64,000 nt of DNA from Pyralis farinalis (Eukaryota; Arthropoda; Insecta; Lepidoptera; Pyralidae): assembly GCA_947507595.1 (NCBI GenBank), contig OX382270.1, positions 9,874,054-9,938,053 on the forward strand, in the 5' to 3' direction. Below the pieces are notes generated by a model that worked only from the letters and a program-made list of their open reading frames with translations, searched no databases and had not been told where the DNA came from. Shown here in pieces: positions 20,018 through 31,899 of the stretch. How positions within the stretch are numbered: the first letter of the stretch is position 1; every line of letters begins with the position of its first letter. The position numbers were made by a program, and so were the translations under genes.

Positions 20018-20385
20018 TAAAAAAAAAGTCGGGAGGCGTACTATCATATGGCCCACCTGATGTAAAGTGGTTACCGTAGCCTTATTAATACTTGTAATAT
20101 ATTAATATCACTCGCGCGATGACTCCTCTGCTGCTTACACGGCAACTCCTTAGAAGCTTACCGGTGACCTCACTTATGCGCAGGAACACAACAACCCTCT
20201 AGGGAGTTGTTATTTTGCTGCTGTTTTCTGTGAGGTGGAGGCACTTACTCAAACGGACAGCCAGACCAAGACAAACAGACATATTCATGCACACAAATGT
20301 TTATTTGGTGTGGTAATCGAACCCACGAGCGTCGGTGTCAAAGTCGCGTCATTCACGACTGAACCACAAAGCTCATCAATTAAAC
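20018..20385 (-). repeat. SINE family B, longest copy, with LINE-like 3' tail
   Basis: Complement reads from head to tail: GATGAGCTTTGTGGTTCAGTCG, CGTGGGTTCGATTACCACACC, CATTTGTGTGCATGAATATGTCTGTTTGTCTTGGTCTGG, the body, GAGGTCACCGGTAAGCTTC, AAGGCTACGGTAACCACTTTACATCAGGTGGGCCATATG, ending in an A-run. The last roughly 70 bases parallel the Zenon LINE 3' end, as in SINEs that borrow a partner LINE's machinery. Confidence 0.7.
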
Positions 20386-20694
20386 AAACATGGTTCTAAA
20401 TGGTGCTTTATATACCTTAACTTTATATACCTTAACATTAACTTTATCAAAGAAATAAATAGTTTTTATTTTATACTACCCATTCGGCGTATAGCAATGT
20501 CTGAATTTGAGTTGAGTTGATGTATTATATGATTACTTGTTATTAATTAATAGAAAAAGGGTAACACGCTATGAGTAATGTGGCAACACGCAAAATACAC
20601 TCAGGGACTTTACAGAATATTCGCTGTAGGTACGAGTGAAAGATTCACCGTACGCATATCGCGTTTATCTATTGGAGTTTATCGTATTCTGTTC

Positions 20695-21470
20695 TAGTGT
20701 TACCAGATAGACCACGAAGGGCCAAACTGATAAAAATTTCAGATTTATATGAGCCTTTCAGAGCTATTGAGCCTTCGTTGGCCTTTTACAGCTATATAAA
20801 CAAAACGAAGAGACAACTCGGCTCTTCTACTTCGTTCTGTCTATCGATGACAGAGAATAAATTTATGATAAAACTTCGAGTTTACAAGTTGATCGCAGTG
20901 ATCCACTCGAGCTGTTCCCTATACACACATACAGGATGGAGACACATCACAGGATGGAGACACACACTGTTGTGGAGAGACACATTCTACCGAATTTCAT
21001 CCTCATTCTCCTTTCAATGTTTTTTCAGTACACTATAGCTGCTAAGCTAATTAAACTGATAAATGCAAAACATTCTATGCGTGATCCCTTGCCTTTATAA
21101 AAGTGTCTGTAATCTGTTTTCCAGCATAACTTACTCAAACTGTCCTGCACGTAGGTAGGTGAGTACCTAGTTTGATCATCTCAGCTATAATCAATTCCCG
21201 CTGACTTTCTACTTCTCAAACTTAGTATCGACCATTCAATCTCATCCATGATAATGTCTTCGTAGTACGCTGACGATCATATGCACTTCTGAATCAGTTA
21301 CGGCGTCATCCACAGCCAGCCACTCTTTTATTCGCTAAAGCTTTGGTTTCATTCTTACATCGTCGGTATATCGATGTGCGACCGCTCATCGATATAATTT
21401 TCATCCAGAATTGCAATCAACTGATTTGCTGGATTGGCGAGGTCGCAATGGGCACGCTTCTGGAATCTAT
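20695..21470 (-). pseudogene. RTE/Proto2-like LINE debris
   Basis: From about 20,990 the complement matches parts of the copy at 29.4-31.9 kb: the region of YRAISLISLAAKVY (20,999-21,060), MVTAEMIKLGG (about 21,160), WSIRSLK (about 21,220) and the 5' end GAGGTCGCAATGGGCACGCTTCTGG (21,440-21,465). Large internal deletions. 20,935-20,970 has a duplicated CAGGATGGAGACACA. Confidence 0.6.
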
Positions 21471-21479
21471 TATAATAAT

Positions 21480-22285
21480 TATAACTTACACAATATAAGT
21501 ATATAATATATATATATATAGTATAATCTAAAACTCAGACTCTATTTAGATATTGAAACGACTTAGGACTGTAGAACCTAACCACACAATTTGTTTTATT
21601 ATTTTATGTGAGTTTATGGTAAGTAATCCTGACCATCACTTACCCACTTGTATTAGTCGATTGAATTGATTTCACAGTTAGACCATTCGCCGAAAAAACT
21701 TCTCTGAAAGTGCATAGTATACCACCAACTAGTTAATGCGATGTAACGGCATATGTATGTTTTCGCTGAAATAAATATATTTTTCAAGACTTATTTATCG
21801 TTTCAAAAATAGGCCCTTTTCAACTCAGCTTTCGGCCTTTCTTTTGTATATATTCTGGCAACACTCTAATTAGTTAATTATCTTCAGTATAAATAGGACG
21901 AATGAAACATTTTATGAAAAACTATCTTCTATATCTTTCCAAATATCTCTCATTTTCTTCAGTCACTTTATTTCCGTGCCATCAAAAATTGTCTGAATAG
22001 GTAAGTACCAGTATATATACAACCAGTATTAACTTTATATCTAAACAGTTCTAGATCTATGTCATATATTAATGGCTGAAACCTTTCAGATTTTCTCAAC
22101 ATTCCAAAGCAAAATTTGGATGTGTTATTTTAATTACCAATTAGCAAGCCAGGTTCTGACTAAAAAGAGACGGGGCAAAAGGATGTCCTCTGAGTGCATG
22201 TAAATATAAAATGTCTGGGTGCAGAGCCGTATTTACATGTGCCTACCGACCCCATACTAGGGACACGGAGACAACTCGGCTCTTT
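21480..22285. other. AT-rich spacer, no gene seen
   Basis: Contains an AT-dinucleotide run (about 21,508-21,525). No open frame or recognised repeat. Confidence 0.4.
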
Positions 22286-22289
22286 GAGT

Positions 22290-24785
22290 ACCTGAGTAGG
22301 GCGGCAAATGAAGCGCAGTAGCGGTACCCTACTGCAGAGATGGTATTTTGGGGACATTAACTCTCACCACGACTCCTGGTTGGGACCCTCCACAACTAAC
22401 CATGCAGGAAGGAACGCGTTCGCTCTTTCGCTCAGCCTGACGCAACTGGTACACCAACCCACCAGAATACCAGATGTTGCTGGTCAGGAGCCCAGGATGC
22501 TGGCTACCGGGTAGAGGTTGGGGCGCCCCTGGGCACATCTGACCACTGCCTAGTATCCAGCACAGTGCCAAGCGCGATTCCACCACAACCCACCGAGGTT
22601 AGGCGTCGTGTCTCGTACTACTCGTCAGCAGATTGGGACGCCATGCGCGACTACTTTGCTTCCATCCCACGCGGCAGGGATGTTTCAGTGAGAAGAATCT
22701 AACGGCGAGTGCTGCGGCCATTGTTGATGAGATCGGCGTTGGCATGGAATACCACATCATCACTCCGATGTCGTCATCAAAGGCCGGAGACGCCCTTGGT
22801 TTAATCGCGAATGCGCTGAAGCTGTTTGTAACAAACAGGCGGCGTATCGCGCTTGTATCAGGGATCGTGCCCTTAAAGATCCGAATATTAATTCGCTGAA
22901 ATCAGCTTACAACACTGCCACCAAGGTCTGCAAGAGAGCATGCATAAGAGCACCTGGTGCACCTGGGTCGCGTAACTACTAGCGACTGGCCAAAGCCGTG
23001 CAGACCAACTTCTACCAGCTCTCGTTGCCACCGCTGCGATGCCCCTATGGCTCACTGGCGCATCAGCCGCAGGAGAAAGCTGATCTTATGGCCAGCCTCT
23101 TTGCGGCTAACTCCCGGATCGATGACTGTAGCACGCAACCACCAGTGATACCCTCCATCTACGGATCCACCGTTATGCCTGATATCCACATCAGGCAGCG
23201 CACTACAGTCACTCGATGTCCGAAAAGCCAGTGTTCCTGATGGTATCCCAGCGAATGTTCTAAAAAATGTGCAGCGAAGTTGTCTCCGGTGTTGACGCGC
23301 CTCTTCCGCCTCTCGTACTCGACCGGTTGTGTTCCGGATACTTGGAGAGGGCCAATGTGCAGCCGGTCCCCAAAAAGGGAGACCGTTCTGACCCATCAAA
23401 TTACCGCCCAATTGCCGTAACTTCAGTGTTGTACAAAGAACGGATCCTTAACAATAAATTGATCCGTTACCTAGAAGGTCACTCCATAATTAATTATCGT
23501 TAGTGTGGTTTTAGACTGAAACGATCAACGGTTGATCTTCTAGCATATGTGACGCACCTCTGGGGGGAGGCAATCGATAAGTATGGCGAATCCATGGCAG
23601 TCAGCCTAGATATCGCCAAGGCGCTTGATCAGGTCTGGCACAAAGCACTTCTCTCCAAACTTCCGGCATACGGTCTGCCCCTCCAGCTTTGTAATTGGAT
23701 TGCTGGCTTCCTGCGTGAACGTAGAATCCGCATCCTTGCAGATGGATGCGGATTCTACGCGGTTCTTCGCGGTTCATGTCAGTGAAAGCCGGTGTCCCAC
23801 AGGGCTCCGTTCACCCACCCTCTTTCTTCTTCATATCAATGACATGCTGTCACTTGGTAATATTCATCGCTATGCAGATGACAGTACGGTCTATGGGCGA
23901 TATTTCGGTAGGCTTTGTGCTGGTCGGACAGAAATCGATGAGAGGCGCGAGTCTTGTCGTTGAGCTGAATTAGGTTTTGGATCTCATTAGTAAATGGGGT
24001 TCCAATAACCTGGTTGAGTTTATTGCTGAGAAAAATCATTTTTGCGCGTTTACAACAAAAATGTCCCCATTCCTTCCCAATCCCAGTCTTCAGGGCGCTT
24101 CCCTCAGTATGCGAGATAGCCTGAATATGCTTGGTATGGGTATACGTTACGACCTAAACCAGCGTAATTTCATCGAGAGCCTAATTTCAACGGCTTCAAG
24201 AAAACTCGGAGTCATGAACAGGGTGCGCCGGTTCTTCACGCCGGACCAGCTTTGTCTGCTTTATAAGACACAGTTCGGGCCTGCGTGGAGTATCGCTCAC
24301 ATCTCTGGGACGGCTCTGCACAGTATCTTTTTGAGGCTCTTGATAGGTAACAGCGACGGGCTATCCTCATAATTGACGACGACGAGGTCACCAAAAACCT
24401 AGAACTTCTTCAACTCCGTAGAGACATAGGCTCTCTAAGAGTATTTTACCGCCTATACCGTGGTGAGTGCTCTGAAGAACTATTTTCCCTTATCCCATCC
24501 TGTCCCTTCCGTCATAGAACCACACGTACAGGCTTGCGATGTCATCGTTCCACTGTTGAGAACATTTCTACGCGTACCAAAAAGTTCGGCAACTCTTCGA
24601 TCTTTGTTGGTCTGTCTTTGTTGCCATTAAAAAGCGTGAAGAAGCATCTTGCGGGTCAGCTTGACAGCGTCAACTGACAGGATACTGTGTAGTCTTTTGT
24701 CAGTTGCAGTTGCAATTTGGGCTCCTCTTTCGCTTACCATCAGGCAAAGAGGAGCCACTATGCTGAACTAATATATAAAAAAAGA
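22290..24785 (+). pseudogene. CR1/Zenon-like LINE, endonuclease to 3' end
   Basis: Longest copy of this family. Broken frames give an endonuclease segment (GDINSHHDSWLG, LTQLVHQPTRIPDV, GTSDHCL-like near 22,530), a linker (YYSSADWDAMRDYFAS), RT start (VPKKGDRSDPSNYRPIAV), RT core (SLDIAKALDQVWHKALLSKL; AGVPQGS; RYADDS catalytic box near 23,870) and C-terminus (LGVMNRVRRFF). Several stops and frameshifts, one caused by a local inverted duplication at 23,720-23,759. It ends in an A-rich tail at about 24,785. Confidence 0.75.
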
Positions 24786-24871
24786 AAAAAAATAGAGTAG
24801 CCAGATTCAGTAACTACTCACTTATTTAACATTACTGATTAAGTTAGCCAACTAATTATTCTCTAATTTTT

Positions 24872-25193
24872 AGGGTTCCGTACCCAAAGGGTAAAACGGA
24901 ACCCTATTACTGAGGCTCCGCTGTCCGTCCGTCCGTCCGTCCGTCCGTCCGTCCGTCCGTCCGTCCGTCCGTCCGTCTGTCACCAGGCTGTATCTCATGA
25001 ACGGTGATAGTTAGACAGTTGAAATTTTCACAGATGATGTATTTCTGTTGCCGCTATAACAACAAATACTAAAAAATAGAATAAAATAAATATTTAAGGG
25101 GGCTCCCATACAACAAACGTGATTTTTTTTGCCGTTTTTATAGATAATGGTACGGAACCCTTCGTGCGCGAGTCCGACTCGCACTTGGCCGAT
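24872..25193 (+). repeat. Lepidopteran GGGTTCCGTACC-type interspersed repeat
   Basis: Begins AGGGTTCCGTACC (24,872-24,884) with the inverted GGTACGGAACCCT at 25,149-25,161, then CGCGAGTCCGACTCGCACTTGGCCG and a T-run. It contains a (GTCC)n array (about 24,923-24,976) and CACCAGGCTGTATCTCATGAACGGTGATAG. A second copy is at 46,626-46,922 and a terminal fragment at 6,046-6,110. No coding capacity. Class unclear (MITE or SINE-like). Confidence 0.7.
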
Positions 25194-25379
25194 TTTTTTT
25201 GTGCCTGCGAAACATCAGACCACTCATAAAGAGTTATTAAAACAAGCAACGGCGTTACCAGCGATAACCGTACTTCTTATATTACTAGCATTCATAGTAA
25301 ATGGTTCATATACAGCGGACCCTAGGCCTGAATCTTGTAATTCTACAACAAATCTATTTATAACTTCACTCCAAACCCC

Positions 25380-25660
25380 TTTCACTCAGGCAGAAAGAAC
25401 CGAACGTCACATGACTCCATACACCCCTCACTCGCTTCTTTAACATTCATAGTTCTTTTTATGTACGCTCACCGGTTTCTAGGGCTCCTGACGTCACCTT
25501 CTGTAGAAAGCGATTAATTTGGTCATGGTAGTCTTGGTATTCCTCGCCTCTTCCATCCTTCTACCTTCGCATTGTAATTCTTTCTTATTGCATTCTTTCT
25601 ACATTTTCGAACCAACGCGAGGATCACCTTTTGTTTTTATCTCTCATTTTCTTTGGTCTT
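25380..25660 (-). pseudogene. RTE/Proto2-like LINE 3' end
   Basis: Complement matches 29,390-29,660: AGAGAACCGAGCG...-type end, CTTTAACATTCATAG, GTACGCTCACCGG, GCTCCTGACGTCACCTTCTG, CATTTTCGAACCAACG. Short 5'-truncated copy. Confidence 0.6.
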
Positions 25661-25867
25661 AAGCGTTACGTTAAATTTATTTATTGTTATATTATATAGA
25701 GTTATCAGCATAAACTTAATTCTACTTGTGAGGTTGATCAATTTGTTTTGATAACATGTGATCGTACTTTTTGCTTGTCACCAGTGATTTCGTTTATATT
25801 ATCGATCTGTTCGCATTGTTTCCTATCAAGATATGATCTTAACATGCGAGTATTCCCTCTGATTTTT

Positions 25868-25980
25868 TTTATATCACTAAGGTGGAAAACGAGCTTAGGG
25901 CCTGCCAGTAAGCAGTTACCGTAGTCTATGGTACATTTGCAACACCAAGGTTGTGCGTTGCCGACCCTTGACTGATGCCC
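25868..25980 (-). repeat. CR1/Zenon-like 3' tail
   Basis: Complement of TATCACTAAGGTGGAAAACGAGC...GCCTGCCAGTAAGCAGTTACCGTAGTCTATGGTACATTTGCAACACCAAGG. Confidence 0.6.
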
Positions 25981-26042
25981 ACTCTATATAACTCAGTGAA
26001 TAAAGTGTCATCTGATATGTCCGTATAAGTGTCATTATCATC

Positions 26043-27324
26043 TATATATAAAAAATGGAGTTCCTGACTAATTCACTAACTCATCATCGCCGAGGCCAAA
26101 CCCTTGAACCTAGAAAGCTGAAATTTTGCAAACACATTACTTTTGTAATTCTTACGAGAAATAAGAAAGGATTTTTTGAAATTCAACCGCTAAGGGGGTG
26201 AAAAGAGTATTGACAGTTTGTATGGAGCATTTTTTGTTAGTGACTTGAAACTTTGTACAGATATTCTCTATTATAATCCAAACCAAATAGTTTCAGCGTT
26301 TTCAAAAAATCCACCCATTAAAGGGTGTAATGGGCGTCAAAATATTTCTTGAACTAAAAGTTGAATTGTTAAGAAATTGTCTTTTTTTTAAGTGCTGCTT
26401 TAGACAAAAAAGTAGTTTCAGCGTTTTTCAAATTTCCACCTTTAGGGGACTGAAAAGGGGGTTAATAGTTTGTATGGAACATAAATATTTTTTGAAGTTA
26501 GTGACTTGAAACTTTGTACAAATACTCTCTATTAGAATCCAAACAAAGTAATTTCAGCGTTTTTAAAATTCCACCTTTTAAAGGGTGTAATGGGGTTCAA
26601 AATATTTCTTGAACTACATGTTGAATTGTTAAGAAATTGATATTTTTATAGTGAGCTACTTTAGACTTTATAAATATACTTTCAATCAAGACGTCAACAA
26701 AGTGATTTCAGCGTTTTTCAAAATTCCACCCTTAGAGGGCTGAAAAGGGGGTTGACAGTTTGTATGGAGTAGAAATATGTTGTGAAGTTGGTAACTTGAA
26801 ACTTTGTACAGATACTCTCTATTAGAATCCAAAACAAGTGGTTTCAGCGTTTTCAAAGATTCCACGTCTTAAAGTGTATTATACACTAGTCAAAAATATT
26901 TCTGGAATTAAAAGTTGAACTTTTAAGGGATTGATTTTTTTTTAAAAGTGAGCTGCTTTAGACTTTGTAAATATACTCTCAATCAAGAAGTCAAAAAAGT
27001 AATTTCAGCGTTTTTCAAACCCTTAGGTGGTTGAAAAGGGGGTTGACTTTGTATGGAGTAGAAATATATTTTGAAGTTAGTGACTTTGTACAGTTATGTT
27101 TTTAAAATACACAATGTTGTGTCTTTTATAAAGAGGTGATTTGAGTGTATTCAGTCAAAATCAAATAGTTAATGACAACCGAACAGATCGTGACATATCT
27201 TCATTACTACACAAATAAGGATATTTGGTACTTTTACAAAAAAAAGAAGTAAAATAAAAATAAGTAAAACTGTCGAAATTCCAAAATCTACACGTGCGAA
27301 GCCGCGCGCATAAGCGAGTAGGAT
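26043..27324 (+). mobile_element. Helitron-like non-autonomous element with internal tandem repeats
   Basis: Begins TATATATAAAAAATGGAGTTCCTGACTAATTCAC...CATCATCG and ends CACGTGCGAAGCCGCGCGCATAAGCGAGTAGG, the termini of a common lepidopteran Helitron-like family. Inside, a unit of about 255-285 bp is repeated about four times; GTTTGTATGGA marks it near 26,216, 26,472 and 26,756 and TTTGTATGGAG near 27,046. Each unit has TTTCAGCGTTTTTCAAA, CCACC, GGGGGTTGACAG, and TTGAAACTTTGTACAGATACTCTCTATTAGAATCC. No ORF. Confidence 0.6.
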
Positions 27325-27339
27325 TATAAATATATATTC

Positions 27340-28540
27340 GGTTTGCAATTGTTTTTAATTATTTTCGAAAAGAAGCGAAATTGGTCTTTATTGACAGGGT
27401 TCTGGTGATATACTTCCCTTTAAAGGGTAGATTTGATAATTGCTACTTTTAGTTTGGAATAGAAAATCTTTATACGACTGGTTTGCTATTTTCGTTAAAA
27501 GAAGTGTCACAAATTTTGATCTATATGATGGCCCTTGTTGTGTGTTAGCGAGATTTTATATGATATTGCATATTTCCTTCTCTGTCACCGGTGTGAGAAA
27601 CATTGATTTTTCTGAACGGCGAGATTACTTTCTCACCTCTTATTCTATATATGTTGCAGATTTGGTTTAGTTTACTAACTGATGCGAAATATTGAATGAA
27701 TTTCATTGCGATCAAGCATAGACACTTCATAACTTTGTTACTGGACTTTAATATGGTATTTTTATTATGCCCTTTTTTAGTTTTATTATGTCCCGCATTA
27801 TTTAATTTTAATAGTTATATTTTTCATTTATTTTGCATAAATTTATTATTTTGATAGGTTAGTAGATTCTTCATGTGTTTTTCTGTATAGGTACTTGGTA
27901 GTTTTGCTTTAGGATCTTGCTTTTTGACTTTACTAATAGTCTTTTATTTCTCATAGAAGTTTTACTTCTTTGGTGTGGTAATTTAATCCCCTTTAATAGA
28001 ATAATTTTAATAGTTATTAATTTCGTTTCTTTTATAAGTAAGTCATAGATATATATATACATATATAGATAGATAGATATATATATAGTTTTGTCTAAGA
28101 ATGTTTGTAATTTATAAAGTCATTATAATTAATGTCAACGTCATTATCCTGATCCATTGAGATTTATTTTATTTAGATTTCAATACCATCATACTCGTAT
28201 TTTACATATTAGTTAGAGGTATGTACTTATACAGAGGTTTTTGTATTATTCAGTCCTTCGAAGCGATAATAATATTGATTTATGGTCAGAAATGCCACAT
28301 TTAACATTTAATTTAAAGAAACTACTATTATTTGTAAATAATAAATCTATACATGCATAGGACTCGGTAGTTTCTCTTGGAGGTTGTGTAACAAGTTAAT
28401 TTAAGTTGAAGTCTAACATTAGACCTGTTAGTTTTTTGTACTCTTCAGAATTTTGTAGAGCATTAATGTTTAAATCTCCTGCTACGATGATGCGCTTTTT
28501 ATAAACGTGTGATTTTAATTTATTCTTAGATGTACATACG
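27340..28540 (-). pseudogene. LINE endonuclease/RT relic (CR1/L2/Daphne-like)
   Basis: Minus-strand reading from 28,520 downward gives an APE endonuclease: KKRIIVAGDLNINALQNSEE, EYKKLTGLMLDFNL, then CGISDHKSILLSL (28,261-28,320) with the conserved SDH. Lower down come FIQYFASVSK and a PISLL-like RT entry near 27,380. AT-rich and interrupted by many stops. The plus-strand and minus-strand open frames here are by-products. Confidence 0.55.
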
Positions 28541-28544
28541 TACT

Positions 28545-28690
28545 CTTAACTTCCATATTGCAATTTGTGCACGCACTCGCCAGTGTCTCGACTTCTAGAA
28601 ATGGCCTTCAAACGACTTACCACCAGGTAGTGGTCCATTTCAAGAGAATTACCTCTTGTATCTATCAAAATCAAATCAATCATTTTGCGA
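28545..28690 (-). pseudogene. RTE/Proto2-like endonuclease fragment
   Basis: Complement resembles 45,895-46,110: GCACTCGCCAGTG, AAATGGCC, GACTTACCACCAGGTAG, AATTACCTCTTGTATC, AAATCAAATCAATCA. Confidence 0.55.
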
Positions 28691-28834
28691 ATGAATAGAT
28701 TGCGCTCACAAGATATTATGGAGCGCTAGTTTTGCGTCACTGACTGCGGCTGTTCACCACTACTGCCCCGTCATGCACTCGGCGCGCAAAGCACGCCCCT
28801 ACGACTTGTATACTAGACCGGGCCGATATTATAT

Positions 28835-29356
28835 TAGGTGTTAAAGTATGAAATTGGCGATTTGTACTGAAAAATTAGAACTCGTTTTTTCTAAGATGTA
28901 ACATATTTATTTCATCAAAATATTTACCCGCATATTTATCTATTGCTGTCATCTAATCGGAAGTGTAGTTGTGCCTTTGCGATAGAACTTTAGGGATCTA
29001 GATTCGACAAACTGTTCGAAAGCATTTTGTACTGCCTCCTGAGAAGAAAAAATTTACCACGTAGAAAATGGTATAATCACGAAATAATGGTAGTCAGTTG
29101 GAGCAAGGTCTGGCGAGTACGGAAGATGACGTATGGTTTCTAACTGCAGCTCCTGTAGAGTTACAACGGTTTCTCGTGCAGTGTCAGGAACTCGTATTCA
29201 AAAATTACTCGGATTTTCGAAGTATAAATGTACATTTTTAAAAAAAAAACCTCATAGGTGTCATGTGAAAAAAGTTTCACTCGAAAATCTCACACCATGA
29301 AGTCAATTCAAAGTATCTATTACTATGAAATGACAATTTCATACTTTTACCCCTAT
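28835..29356 (-). mobile_element. Mariner-like element, internally deleted
   Basis: TIRs TTAGGTGTTAAAGTATGAAATTG (28,834-28,856) and the complement CAATTTCATACTTTTACCCCTA (29,334-29,355), with TA at both ends. The minus strand between them reads mariner transposase pieces: LQELQLETIRHLPYSP-like, LxRGKFF, then FVESRSLKFYRKG and a TTLPIR end. Only about 520 bp remain, so most of the transposase, including the first catalytic Asp residues, is missing. Non-autonomous. Confidence 0.65.
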
Positions 29357-29369
29357 TGTATGTATGTAT

Positions 29370-31895
29370 ATCTTCACGCCAGGTCCCTTGCGGGGTAGGC
29401 AGAGAGAACCGAGCGCCATAAGACGCGGTCCTTACATACTTCACTCGCTTCTGTGATATTCATAGCTCTTTTCATGCACGCTCGCCGGTTCCTGAGGCTC
29501 CTGATATCACCTTCTGATAAAACACGACCAATTTGGTCATAGTAGGTTAGTCTCGGTCTTCCTCGGCTCGTACATCCTTCCACTTTTGCATTGTATATCT
29601 ATTTCGTCATTCTTTCGTCCCGCATTCTTTCTACATGTCCGAACCAACGGAGCATGCCTTTTCTTATCTTAACACCGACACTCTCTTTCAGACCAACTCT
29701 TTCTCTCACGTCTTCATTACGAACGCGGCCAGCCAGCGTTATAGCCACAATTTTTACGCAATGCTCTCATCTTGACCGCATTTATTCTACTTTCATGCTC
29801 TCTCTGCCATACCCAGCTCTCACTTCCATAAGTTAGCGTTGGGATTAGCACCGCGTTATGTACAGCGAGCTGTGCATGGCTTAGGTTTTGGCTGCCTAGA
29901 AGTTTACCCCAACGCTCCATTCACCCTATTCCCTGCACTCACTCGTCTCTCCACATCAGCGGTGTACCTTCTATTGTTGCTAAAAGCACTTCCAAGATAT
30001 ACAATCTTATTCACTTGCTCCAACGCTACATCATCAACCGTAATCATAGTGTTCGTTCTGGTTGTCTCTCTTTCAAATATCATTATTTTGGTTTTCTTCG
30101 CATTCAATTGTAAGCCTTTCTTCATACAATCATCTTTCATTGATGTAACTAGTGCTTGCAGTTCGGATGGTGATTCTGCTATTAATACTGCGTCATCTGC
30201 ATAAAGCAGGCAGTTGACCACTGAGTCACCCATTCGCATTCCCACATTCATATTTCTTATTCTCTGAAGACAACTATCCAGATACAGGATGAATAGCCGA
30301 GCCGACAGCACGCATCCCTGTCTGACACCAATGTTGACATCAAACCAGTCACACAATCCTCATAAGTGGATTGCACAGCACGGAGTAGGTCACCGTCAAC
30401 CCCATATTTGGGCAAAACGCTCCAGTGATTCTTTCGCACGACCCTATCAAATACTTTCTCAAAGTCCACAAAACCGCAGAAAACCTTCTGGTCCAAAGCC
30501 AGATCCTTCTCTACGATGTTGCGGAGTGAAAAAACTTGATCCGTACATCCTCTGCCGCTTCAAAATCCACCCTGTGCTTCCCAAAGCATTCCATCAGATT
30601 TCACCCTCATTCTCCTTTCAATGATTTTTCCATACACTTTAGCTGCTAAGCTGATCAAACTGATGGCCCTATAATTGGCGCAGTCCATACGTGAGCCCTT
30701 GCCTTTATACAAGGGCACGATGACAGCGCCAATCGGTCGGGACCCTTCCGGTTCTCCAGCATAATTTACTCAAAAACCAGAAGGCGTCCCTAACGTAGGT
30801 ACCACCCAGCTTGATCATCTCAGCTGTTACCATATCGATTCTCGCTGACTTTCCATCTTTCAAACTTCGTATCGACCATTCAGTCTCATCCATGGTAATG
30901 TCTTCATGGTACGCTGGCACTGCCAAGTCAATCACAGACTCATTCACAGTGCCAGTGTCATGGACATAATCATACATTTCTCTAAAATATTCGCTACATC
31001 GTTCTAACACTTCCTGAGTGTTAGCAAGAATGTCACCAGCTTTACATTTTATCTTGTCCATTCTGGATGCTGACGAACCACTTCGTGACTTCTTTACCTT
31101 TCTCCAGAAGAGTTTGGTATTTGCCTCGAAGTTCTTCGTCAGCCTCTCTTCCACATTCATATGTAGTCCTTCACGCTTCTCTTTCACTAAAGCTTTGGTA
31201 TCATTCTTGCATCGACGGTATATTTCTTTCTTCATTTCTTTCATACCATCACTCTGGTGCAAAGATGATACGTAATCCAGCCACGCTTTCTAAGCTAAAT
31301 CCAGAACACCCCTTACAGTCTCCCAAAACTTCTCGAGCTCCTGGGGATCAGCAGAGCTCACAGGAGCATATGCTACAACTAAAAATACTCGCGTAATCCC
31401 CGTTTTATCTTAACCCAGAGAAGTCTTGGACCTACTAAATCGTAATCTTTCACACCAGCGGCCAAGCGAGATCAAATCACGATACCTACGCCAGCGCTGG
31501 CATGAATGTCCTGGTTCACCCCGGACCACAGGGCCCATCATGCCACCGGGCAGATCTTCGGTGTCGCTTCGCTTGGTCTTTGACACACACAAAGCACCTA
31601 GGCATCTCACGTTCATTATATCTATCAACTCATTCATCTTATCTTTTAGACCACCTCTCACATTCCATGTGCCAATACGACACTCAGTTTTTCTCGACCC
31701 GCGGGATGGGCGTTGTGTGGTGGGTGGCGGCCCCCACCGCCGCATGCATTAGATTCTGTACCGACGAGGGCGGATCGGTGCGCGTCGCCTCCGGGGGACG
31801 TGCCCAATCCGCGCGGCTGTACGGTTTGAGTCCAGAATTGCAGTCAATAGTGTTGGACTGGCAGGGTCGCGGCGTGCACGCTTCTGGTACCGACC
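29370..31895 (-). pseudogene. RTE/Proto2-like LINE, long minus-strand copy
   Basis: Read from right to left: 5' leader with GSVPEACTPRPCQSNT; endonuclease start (CRIGTWNVRGGLKDKMNEL, 31,410-31,700) with much of the endonuclease deleted; linker (KNFEANTKLFWRKVKKSRSG); RT (KDGKSARIDMVTAEMIKLGG, YRAISLISLAAKVYGK-type, CGFVDFEKVFDRV, IGVRQGCVLSARLFILY, CLLYADDAVLIAE with YADD at about 30,190); KTKIMIFERE; YLGSAFSNNRRYTADVERRV; IPTLTYGSESWVWQ; C-terminal end SVLSAYPARDL at 29,380. Several frameshifts and stops. The clade within APE-type LINEs is not certain. Confidence 0.7.
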
Positions 31896-31899
31896 CCAA

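Noticed and set aside
24923..24976. (GTCC)n array considered as a CRISPR-like or regulatory repeat
   Set aside because: It is a plain tetranucleotide microsatellite inside a known type of interspersed repeat, without spacers.
26216..27060. Regularly spaced repeats considered as a CRISPR array
   Set aside because: Units are about 255-285 bp, diverged and head-to-tail without unique spacers; they belong to a Helitron-like element.
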